Below the pieces are notes generated by a model. It was given only the letters and a program-made list of their open reading frames with translations. It ran no database searches and was not told the DNA's origin. Of a stretch of 64,000 nt of DNA, positions 55,488 through 64,000 are shown in pieces. Both the position numbers and the translations under genes were made by a program. This DNA is from Agrostemma githago (Eukaryota > Streptophyta > Magnoliopsida > Caryophyllales > Caryophyllaceae). The stretch is taken from contig OY288241.1 of assembly GCA_958450325.1 (NCBI GenBank), positions 42,780,278 to 42,844,277 on the forward strand. The letters run 5' to 3'. The stretch's first letter is position 1. The number at the start of each line of letters is the position of its first letter.

Positions 55488-55740
55488 TTTTTTCGTGGTG
55501 GCTCGCAACTCGATTCTTAATTTTGCCCGGAGCGTCCTTTAGGGTTTTCACTCCGTCCTCGGCTCACCATTTTTTTTTGACGGCTCGCAACTCGATTCTT
55601 CATTTTGCCCGGAGCGCCCTTTCGGGTTTTCACCCCGTCCTCGGCTCGTCATTTTTTTTGACGATGGCTCGCAACTCGTTTCTTCATTTTGCCCGGGGCG
55701 CCCTTTCGGGTTTTCATCCCGTCCTCGACTCGTCGTTTGT
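55488..55740. repeat. 83-bp triplication in element E
   Basis: Three units with GGCTCGCAACTCG (55500, 55582, 55666), TTTTGCCCGGAGCGCCCTTT and a T8-9 run. Lies between the ends of the DUF7745-like gene and pol. Confidence 0.9.
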
Positions 55741-56021
55741 GCTTCGTCACTTAAATCACTCGTTAATCGGAACGTGGGAAAGAATTCCGGTTTGTATGTG
55801 AATCGAGTAATCGATTTTTTTTGGTTGGTTGTACCCGAAGGAGGGTTGCCTACGTATCCGCTTTTAGACAGAATCAAACCATGTTCGTTGTTCTTTTAAA
55901 AATGTGAGTGATTTTGCTTTAGACTCGTTATGCCAATTATCGATGCGAATTTGTTTTTTTTTGTTTTGTTTTGCATGGGTTTCCCCCTAATTCGAAGATC
56001 AGGATGTGGTTCTTAGGATGT

Positions 56022-57700
56022 TTATGGGTAGTATCGTTTGAGTTGATCCATGTTGGTTGGGGTTGAGAACTCTTGACCGTCTAGGTCGGTGAGGATCACG
56101 GCGCCTCCGAGAGTATTTTCTTGACGAGGTAGGGGCCCCCCAGTTTGGTTTGAATTTCCCTCTAGGATCGACGGGAAGGGGTGCTCTAATGGATTTGACT
56201 ACTATGTCTCCCTCGTGTATGTTTCAAGATTTTACTCGTTATTAAAGGCTCGTTGTATACATTGTTGGTAGGCTTGTACGTTGGATAAGACATGTATCCT
56301 ACGCTCGTCTAAGAGTACTAGCTCGTCATATCGTTTTTGGTCCCATTCTTCTTCGGGAATACCACTCTCGGCTAGTATCCTTAGTGACGGTATTTCTAGC
56401 TCTACGGGTTGCACGGCTTTGGAATCATAGGTTAAGTAATATGGTGTGGCTCTGGTGGGTGTTCGGTACCCCCATAAGGCGAAGGGGATTTTTCTTGGCC
56501 AATCCCGGTAATTGTCTATCATTTTCTTAAGGATCGTGGTGATGGTTTTGTTAGCTGCTTCTACGACCCCATTTGTTTGAGGTCTATAGGGTGAGGACTT
56601 GTGTCTTTGGATTTTGTATTTGTCGAGGAGATTTTGGATGTCGGCCCTGAAGTGAGCCCCTTGACCACTGATGATTTCGTGGGGTATGCCATAGTGGCAG
56701 ATGATGTTATTTTGTAAGAATTTGACGACTGGTTTCGAGGTTAGTACGGTATAAGAAGCGGCTTCTACCCATTTGGTGAAATAATCGACGGCCACTAGTA
56801 CAAAGGAGTGTCCGCCGGTCCCGGATGGGTGTACCTTTCCTATGATGTCAATTCCCCAAGTAGAGAAAGGCCAGGGTGTGGCAATAGTATGGAGAGGATA
56901 TGGCGGTAGGTGTTGGATGTTGGCAAATATTTGGCAATTGTGGCAGTGACGAACGTGACGTCGACAGTCTGCCTCTAAGCTAATCCAGTAATAGCCCAGT
57001 CTCATTATTTTTCGGGCTAGTAGGTGCGCGCTCATGTGGGGTCTGCACTCTCTGTCATGTACTTCTTCCATGAATCTCTCGGATTGGGTTTTGTTTATGC
57101 ACCTAAGAAGGACTCCTTGTGGGGTTCGTTTGTATAATAGTCCTTGATTAAGGACATAATGGGCGGCTTGTATTCGTAGGGCACTTTGGTTTTTAGTGTT
57201 TGTTTTAGGTGGATACGACCCGTTGGTTTTAAAGTCTAGGATTGCTTTGTACCAGGGTTCCTCGGAGGTATCGTCGGTTTCGAGGTTATGGATGTAGGCC
57301 AGTTGTTCGCATCTCTCTACGCAGATAGGCATAGAGAAAAGATGGTCGGACATGTTTATTAGTGAGGCTAGTTTGGATAAGGCGTCGGCGAATTGGTTTT
57401 CTTCGCGGGGTATATGTATAAAGTCGATTTCGGTGAATTCCCGGGACATTGTTTCTACTTTGGTTTGGTATGGGTTTAGGCTTTCGCTATAAACTTTTCA
57501 TGTGCCCGTGACTTGGTTGACTACTAAGGATGAATCCCCATGCTCTCTAAGGTTTTTAACTCCTAGAGATATGGCTGCTTTTAGTCCTATTAGGCAGGCT
57601 TCGTATTCAGCTGCGTTGTTGGTAACGGGGAAATCTAGTTTGTATGAATGCTCATTTGTTGTAGACTTGCGGTTGTTTGGTCAGAGGGGTCGGTGATGGG
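56022..57700 (-). pseudogene. Ty3/gypsy pol remnant: RNase H and integrase
   Basis: Minus strand. RNase H end at about 57660-57340 (FPVTNNAAEYEACLIGLKAA, IHIPREENQFADALSKLASL), broken by a TGA near 57500. Integrase from 57449: zinc-binding part (HVRHCHNCQ), catalytic core (WGIDIIGK, then ISGQGAHF, and GVVEAANK), and a C-terminal part with GKFKPNWGAPYLVKKIL and a last segment ending near 56022 after one or two frame changes. The second catalytic Asp (normally SDxG) is Gly here, so the enzyme would be inactive. The RNase H type and the antisense genes downstream fit the Tat/Ogre branch. Protease, RT and gag are not in the window. Confidence 0.88.
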
Positions 57701-58060
57701 TTGAATCTAGGGCTGTTGTTTCAGATCTCTTTTTAGGGTGAAGTTAAGTGGGCCGTTCGTTGTAGCCCTTGTGTTTTAGTCAATTGTTATCGATAAATGG
57801 CATAGCGTCGAGTCTTTACGCGATATAGTGAGTTATTGAAAGAAGTCAAGAGATTGTCGAGGCATGTTTGTAAAAGAAACAAAAAGAAATGTTGTTTTAT
57901 TGATAAATAGTAGACGGGCTAGCCGTGATTAAGTTTGGGGGGGTGGAGGACATGTCCCCTCTCACCTCCCTGGACTCGAAAAAAGACAAAGAAGAAAAGG
58001 TTTATTATTATTGAGGCCTGGGCCCTAGGACGAACTAGACTCTGACCCTGATCGAATCAC
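57701..58060. other. Element E internal DNA, unassigned
   Basis: No clear protein match on either strand. It ends at the insertion point of element C (candidate target duplicate ATCAC, 58056-58060). Confidence 0.45.
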
Positions 58061-59618
58061 TGATAAGTGTGTTTTGTAGTGCTTATTTGTTGTGTTTGGT
58101 CCCGGTTTCTCTTGTGGAATCGCTCTATGGAGCGGTTTCTAGTCTACTTACGCTTCTTCTAGTTTATTTTAGGTTCCTAACACCAATCTTGGAGAGGTGG
58201 AACGATTCCGAGTCATTTCCGACACATTTGGAGCCAACGAAGAGAAGCAACGATCACCCGGTAGCTTAGACTCGATCCCGAGCCCTTTGACCCATTCCCG
58301 AGCCCTTGGGACCCATTTCCGAGCACCGAGAATCGATGAGAAGCCTAAAAAGAGCAAGGAGGGACCTATGGGATCATATTTGAAGCCTATAAGACCCATC
58401 CCGGTCAGGAAGGACCCCATCTCGACCGAGAAGAAGAGCAAAGCAAAGACGAATCACTGACTGCCCATCCCGGCCGGAATCAAGGCCTTCCCGGTCGGGG
58501 CCACCACCTTCCCGGCCGGGAAGAGCCCAGAAATGGGCTGTTACGCTTTCCTTCAATCCTTAACCCGTGAAACCTATATATACCCCCCCTCTTGTATTGT
58601 TTAAGGACTTATGCTTTATTTTACATTACCCACTAAACCCTAGACTACTTTAGGTTAGATTAACTTAGATTAGTGTATATTAGTCCTTAGTTAATCCTTA
58701 ATCTTATTTTAATCCTTGTATTATGGGAATTTTTGAAGATCTCCACCAAGATTGACAACCTTGGTTGATGTATTTGGGTTTTTCTCTATGTATGCAAGAT
58801 TTCTTCTTTTCCCCCTCCCTAGTTTGGTATAATCTCTCTTTTCCCTTCTCTTAATCTTGTTTTATCATTAAAGTTTCATTCTTTGTTCATTGTTCATTGT
58901 ATTGTCCATTGTTCATCCTTGTGCTTCATCATGTATGTGATTGTTCTTGTGTTTGTTTATAATGTTTGTGTTAGTTTAAGTTTAGATATGTGTGAGTAGA
59001 CTCTTGCTAGGATTAGTAGGGGAATTTGGTGGCTTAATGGGTGATTAAGGGTTTGTGTGGATTGATGGTGGAAGTTTGGGTTGCTTCCTAGTTGTATGCA
59101 TAGAACATGTTTGATGAAATGCTTGAATGACTTGTAGTTGCAAATGCATGTTTTCTTGCCTTCTTCTTGCGTTTTTCTATATTGCTAGGATGGGTTCTTG
59201 CGCGAGAGCGAGGAGCCTCTAGGTCGGTTTAAGTAGCGAGAGCCCGGAATATGCCTAGATAGCTCGACTACCCCTTCATCCTTGCTCTTCTTTGATCGTC
59301 TCATCACCCTTGAACCCGATCTAATCCTAGCCCTTTTTCTATTTGTTTTCTTCTTCCTCTTAGCTATTATTCCTCTAGTTATTTGAGTCCTATAGCTTTA
59401 GTTGTTGCACTTAGCTTAGACTTAGTCATAGTTTTCTCCCCCTTTCGTCGTTTTAGGTTGTTTAGCTTAGCTCGTTGACCTAGTCAAGTCTTTAGGTGGA
59501 ACCTAGCCTAAACCCTCTTTACCGTCCCCGTGGACTCGACCCGACTTGCCCTATCTACGTGTTAGGATTAGTTGGTTATTATTTGATCGGTGGGATCCAC
59601 GGCAAATCCCTTGGATCA
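58061..59618 (+). mobile_element. LTR C, 5' LTR of element C
   Basis: 1558 bp, TGATAAGTGTG to GGATCA. Dyads TCCCGGCCGGGA and CTCGACCGAG (58397-58521) lie 50-180 bases before a TATA box (CTATATATACC, 58574-58584). It is the plus-strand counterpart of LTRs A and B. Confidence 0.88.
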
Positions 59619-59621
59619 ATT

Positions 59622-59639
59622 TGGCGCTGTTGCCGGGGA
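59622..59639 (+). other. Primer-binding site of element C (tRNA-Asp)
   Basis: TGGCGCTGTTGCCGGGGA, one mismatch from the tRNA-Asp complement; three bases after the LTR. Confidence 0.88.
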
Positions 59640-59957
59640 CGGTGCTTGTTTGGACTTCGTTTTCCTATTTACTTGACTTTGTCTTCGTTTTTTTTGTAGT
59701 TTTTTTTTTGTTTTCTTTTTGCTTCTTGTGTGTGTGAAGTTTATTTCCTTCTTGTCTAGTGCCCAAAAAGCACTAGACTTCTCACGTTTGCTCCTAGTCT
59801 ACAGTTTTTGCCTAGAAGTGGTGACCATCCTCTTCCTTACGACTCAGAGCCGCATAAACGAACGGTTGCTAGATTGAGAGGTTTCCAACCGGGTACAAGC
59901 CTAGTTTTCGAGCAAAACGTGAGGATTGATCTAAACCTCACACCCTTAAAAGCCATC

Positions 59958-61191
59958 ATGAGCTACTCCTCTCCCTCTATGAATCAAGAATATGACATGA
60001 TGTCTCCCTACTACTATCAAGCTTCATCGGGTAATCAAGAAATCCGTGGGTATGAGCTTCAAGGATATGGAAACGATTTCCATCAAGTGAGTGATTATCA
60101 ACCTTGTGATCTTGGTGATTATTACTCAAATTACCATCATGAACCCACCATGCCTCATCATATTTCTCCTTATGGAAGCCAATTTCCCCAAAACCCACCA
60201 TATTACCAACCACCTCAACTTCACTACCAACAATATGATGCCTCACCCCTTGGGCATCATCAAGATTTTCAAGGAGCTTTACTAGACCCCAATGACCAAA
60301 TGCCCAACTTGGAGTTATTTCAATCGATTCTTCAATTGCAAAAGAGCCAACAAGAAATGGCCATCCAAATGCAAAAAGTTCAAGATGAATTCATGGCCCA
60401 ATATCGAAGGGAAAATGAGGTGATGGATGCTCGATTAAATGCGTTATCGGTTAAAACCGTAATGTTTTTAACCCGAACGTCACAACTTGACGAAGGGTGC
60501 TCGCTTGAGCAAGGGGAGCAACCCAATCATGAAGCCGCCGATGAAGTCCCTTTGAGAAACGAGACTTGCTATGAAGAACCTCGATTGTCTACCCAAGAAG
60601 AGACGAATGAGGAAATGACCCTTGATGAAGGCATTGTTGGTGAAGAATTGGAGGAGGTTAGTGAGTTGAATGAGGTGGTGCAAGTTGTGAAGTCGTCGGG
60701 TGAAAATGATGAGCCCAAGTTGCCCTTGTGCGAAAAGGTGGAAGAACATCATGAGCCTCTTGCAAGTGAGAGAAACAATGGTTTGGAAGAGATTGAAACC
60801 GCCGGTAGAAGTTTCAATTCTCTCCTCCAAGATGATGTGAGGCCAAGTGATATTTTGGGACTTGAAGATGGGGAACCACAACTTGATGAAGATATGAGGA
60901 TGTGCAATAAGGAAGCGGGACCAAAACCGTTTTTTTGTGCCTCATGTTAAGTATATGAATCTTGCTTGTGTTTGGAGGCGATGCTTAGGGAGGAAGAGGT
61001 CGATAAAGCTCGTTGGATGGAAAGACCCTGGAGACCACGTGAAAGATGACATTGGGTCTTTAGGTGACTACTTCTTGCTTCCGACTTGGAGGCTTTAGAG
61101 GATAGCTTGGCTCGGGCACTCAATGAGCCCTCTTTATGATGTGGCTCGAGCATTTGACTTGCTCCTCCGAGCCCTTGATGGATATGGCTAG
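59958..61191 (+). pseudogene. Element C ORF (gag position), nearly intact
   Basis: ATG at 59958 (MSYSSPSMNQEYDMMSPYYYQ) and an open frame to 60950. N-terminal Tyr/Gln/His/Pro-rich part, a helix (FQSILQLQKSQQEMAIQMQK), then an acidic part (EETNEEMTLDEGIVGEELEE). At a T7 run (about 60931-60937) the frame shifts; in the next frame the sequence continues as in element B (ACVWRRCLGRKRS, GSLGDYFLLPTWRL) to a TAG at 61191, with one internal TAG near 61096 where element B has Trp. The open frame also extends upstream of the ATG to 59811. No zinc knuckle. Possible gag-like packaging protein; that is inference from position. Confidence 0.65.
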
Positions 61192-61579
61192 GAATGAAGA
61201 GTCCACCATCCTAGGTTTGACGGAGTTCCTCAAGAACCGTCATGTTGTATATTCCCCTTTCCCTCTTCTTTTTAGTTTTGTGTTTGTATTTGTGTGTTTG
61301 TTAGTTTGATTCTAGTATTTGTGTGTTTTGTGGAATTCTTGTAATTTGGTATTTTGATGAGCGATGTGAGGGAGGGATTTTGATGGATGTTTTGAGCTTA
61401 TTTGATAGGTGTGAAGTGAAGATGAAGTTTAGAGAGGAGTGGTTGTTGATAGAGCTTGGTTCTTGAGCAAGGAAGTCGGGTTTTTGAGCTTTTGACAAGC
61501 TTTTGGGGACGGGATTCTAGATCCCGAGGCTTTAGTTGACTTGTGGGTGGAGCTATCAAGAGTATTGAAGGACTAGAAG

Positions 61580-61835
61580 AGTCATCCTGACCGGGATGAT
61601 GTGTGCATGAAAGTTGGAGCTACTGCCTGTCCATCCCGATCGGGATCATGGTCATCCCGACCGGGAAGGAACCATCCCGACCAAGATAAGGTCTGTCACG
61701 ACCGGGATGGTCCCCTGCAGCCCCATTCGACTTTGTTCCTTCATTTAAACCCCACCCCACCGCTTTGTACCCCCTCCCAACCTCTTTACCTACCCTTGCA
61801 ACTATCATATGACCCCTACACTTCATATATATACC
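61580..61835 (+). promoter_or_regulatory. Internal promoter-like module of element C
   Basis: Six dyads of the form ATCCCGACCGGGA (61583-61712), then a TATA box (CATATATATACC, 61824-61835). Same order and place as 5255-4974 in element B. Confidence 0.5.
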
Positions 61836-61839
61836 TTCA

Positions 61840-64000
61840 TCTCATCTTCTCTTCACTACACACTGAGTTTAACCTCAAATCCCACCCTCATTACACCAAT
61901 GCAAGCCTAGAACTTCAACCATGCGACCATATTGAGAAAAAAGAGGAATAACATTAATTAAGGCAAGAACCGTGCCTAATATGATCATTGAGGCGATGGA
62001 GTTAGTGAGTTGCTAACCGTTTGGTAGGCGACTCTCATTTCTTTTCCGTCTTTTATTGCTTGTCTCCCTTTGTATGTTCCCCTTCCCCTTATCATTTTTG
62101 TGTCATGGTGGCCCTCGGGGCCTTTGGTAGTCATTGCTCCCGATTCTCGATGACGTGACTACATCGAGAGTCATTTCAACAATCCAAATTTACAAGTCCT
62201 TTCACCTTTTCTTTATTTTATTTTCTTTTGGTAGAATTTAGTCGGATTTATGCGGAATCCAAGCTAGGTGACTTGATTACACCTAGCCCTCCCCTCCCAT
62301 TTCCTTTTATTTTCTTCTTTTTATTTCTTCCTCCATCCATATCTTTTCTTGTCTCGGCCCTTGGTGACTTGATTACACCCCGGCCGGACACCTTCTACCC
62401 TTTCATCACTTTCATTTTGATTTTTAGTTCTTTTTTTTCCCTTTTTCTTTTCTTTTTTAGTGTCTTCCACACACTACCGATCGAGCATGAGAACATTGCA
62501 CGGTTTAAGTGTGGGGGAGCGATATCCTAGGCTAGTTTAGTTTTATTTTCGTAGTTTTTTTTCGAAAAAATCTTAAAAACCCCTAAAAATTTGAAAAATT
62601 TCATAAAAAACCAAAAAGATTTTCTTTTGTGTCTTTCTCTTTTGTGTCCTTGTGTCGTATATTTGTTGTGTTGTGTGTTTTGCTCCCCTAATTCCTTGTA
62701 GGTGGAGCAATCGTCAACAAGTTTCGAAAGGCTCAAGACATCCGGTAATACCCTTTCAATTCTTTCTCCTTTTTCTTTTTTTGTGGAGTTTGGAGGAGAT
62801 TTTTGATGGTGTGTGCTCGGGTGGAGCTTTGTGAAGTTTGTGGTTCATGTGGTGACTTGTTTGGAAGTTTCGGTGTGGTGATTGTTTGTTTGTGTGTTTG
62901 CTTGTTTGTTTGTGTTGTTTTGTTTTTTTGTGTTTGTCTCTCTTCCTTTCGTTTTCGTTGTGTCTTTGTTTTTGTCTTGTTTAGTTGTGTCTAGTGTGTA
63001 AAAAGGTTTTCGAAAACCCGGTTTTGAGGCTAGTGCGCAAGTGTTTACTTTCCCTTTCTACCGATTTGAACCGAGTCTTGGACTTTAGTCTAGTAGAATG
63101 ACTTTAAATCAATGATTTCGTTGGTTTCTTACCTTGAGTCCACCTAGTCTACTAGGGATTTACTATGGGATTTGCATTTTGACCATTATGACCACCCGCG
63201 GAGTGAAAAGGCCTTGGTTGCCGAGTCCCGTCCCTTAGGTGACCGTGTTCGAAATCGGTTGATTTGTCCAAGTTTTCCCCTCTTTTTTTGTGGGTTTGAA
63301 GGGAAGGCGCCGTCCCAACTTACCCATTTCCCTACCTTATACACATCTTTCCACAAATAAGTTGCAAAATTATTGAAGCCCTCACTTGGTTGCAAGAAAT
63401 GCATACAAAACAAAAATCTAGCCAAAAGGGCAAACCGAGAAAAAGAAAGAAAGAAAAGAAAGAAGAAAAAGAAAAGGCACAACAAATGAAAAACAAAATA
63501 CAAAAGAAGAAAAAGAAAGGGCATAGAAACTCAAAAGCCAAATGCAAAAGCAAAATGCCAAAGAAAATCCTCTCACAAAAAGAATACTCACCCCTAAAAA
63601 ATAAGCCTTTTTCCGGCTATTACCGTGAAGAGCCTACCAAAGGACCGAGTCCCTAGGAAGGATGATAGCGGTAAATAGTTGGTCTTCCCCCACTTTGCAA
63701 CCTTATCCACCTTTTTACTTGGACTAGTTGGGCGACTTTTGGACATGGGACGACCCCCTTGGCTCATCGCTAAAGGGGGCGAGGCTTCACTTACCTACAG
63801 TGTCGACTAACTCCGTGGTTCATCCTTTTTCCATCCCGCCTATCGTCTCGTGGTACGTTCTTAGAAGGTTGGGAGGAACCTAGGTAAGTTACCAACATTT
63901 TTATTGCTCTGTCGTCATACTATTAGAGTTTTGTCCATTTCGATTTGTGTCGTTAGCTTGGGAACGTTGTCACTTGCCTTGAGTCCCTAACCGGTGCTTC
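61840..64000 (+). other. Non-coding 3' internal region of element C
   Basis: Matches element B 2820-4960 in inverted orientation. It includes the internal polypurine tract at 62505-62519, a TTTTTT/CCT-rich stretch, a TGTTTG-rich stretch (62850-62990), a GAAA-rich tract (63425-63520) and a conserved AAGAGCCTACCAAAGGACCG stretch near 63628. I see no gene. Confidence 0.6.
62505..62519 (+). other. Internal polypurine tract of element C
   Basis: TTAAGTGTGGGGGAGC, equal to the internal tract of element B at 4302-4314. Confidence 0.6.

Larger units (their letters stand above)
58061..64000 (+). mobile_element. Element C: pol-less LTR retrotransposon (runs off window)
   Basis: LTR C, primer site, one ORF, internal promoter-like module, internal polypurine tract and the long non-coding part follow in the same order as in element B, in opposite orientation. 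The window ends about 300 bases before the expected 3' polypurine tract. It interrupts element E. Confidence 0.85.

Overview
The window is plant nuclear DNA from a eudicot with a large, repeat-rich genome. Evidence: spliced genes with GT-AG introns, CCCTAA/telobox-like 5' leaders, Stowaway MITEs, FAR1-type Mutator transposase, L1-type LINEs, and Ty3/gypsy retroelements whose primer-binding site matches the 3' end of plant tRNA-Asp. The species cannot be fixed from sequence alone; Caryophyllales is a guess only. I see one clear host gene. Nearly everything else is mobile or tandem-repeat DNA, much of it nested.

Layout. 1-8799: two related, pol-less LTR retrotransposons on the minus strand. Element A has inserted into the 3' LTR of element B, and B has inserted into a Mutator-like element. 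8800-12515: that Mutator element, a decayed FAR1/SWIM transposase gene with a 67-bp minisatellite in an intron. 12518-14282: short elements separated by (TC)n/(TA)n runs. 14590-20960: a degenerate satellite of about 136 bp per unit, invaded by an L1-type LINE (13-bp target duplication) and three MITEs. 21091-21383: a Harbinger-like MITE. 22293-28069: the host gene, a BAH plus TFIIS-N protein with C-terminal GW and DLN motifs, matching Arabidopsis SUO. 29359-30530: a fold-back Mutator-like element.

30549-35995: element D, two 600-bp direct terminal repeats with no sense pol. It carries two genes antisense to its LTR promoter: a PF04195-type protein, and a 194-residue basic/Cys-rich/acidic protein I do not recognise. 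36150-37920: a LINE RNase H scrap, a Stowaway MITE and an unidentified broken gene. 38005-39050: a 135-bp tandem array.

39051-58060: a deep nest. LTR H is broken by element E, a Tat/Ogre-like Ty3 element on the minus strand. E has a 3' LTR, PPT, two antisense accessory genes (plant mobile domain and DUF7745-like) and an integrase/RNase H remnant. E is split by solo LTR G (TSD ATCTG), which is split by solo LTR F (TSD GCATT). 58061-64000: element C, a plus-strand relative of B, also inserted in E.

Two themes recur. First, accessory genes with their own TATA boxes run antisense to the LTRs in elements D and E. Second, clusters of short GC-rich dyads sit just upstream of TATA boxes, both in U3 and in second promoters inside the elements. 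All retroelement genes here carry frameshifts or stops, several of them in homopolymer runs, so some may be assembly errors.
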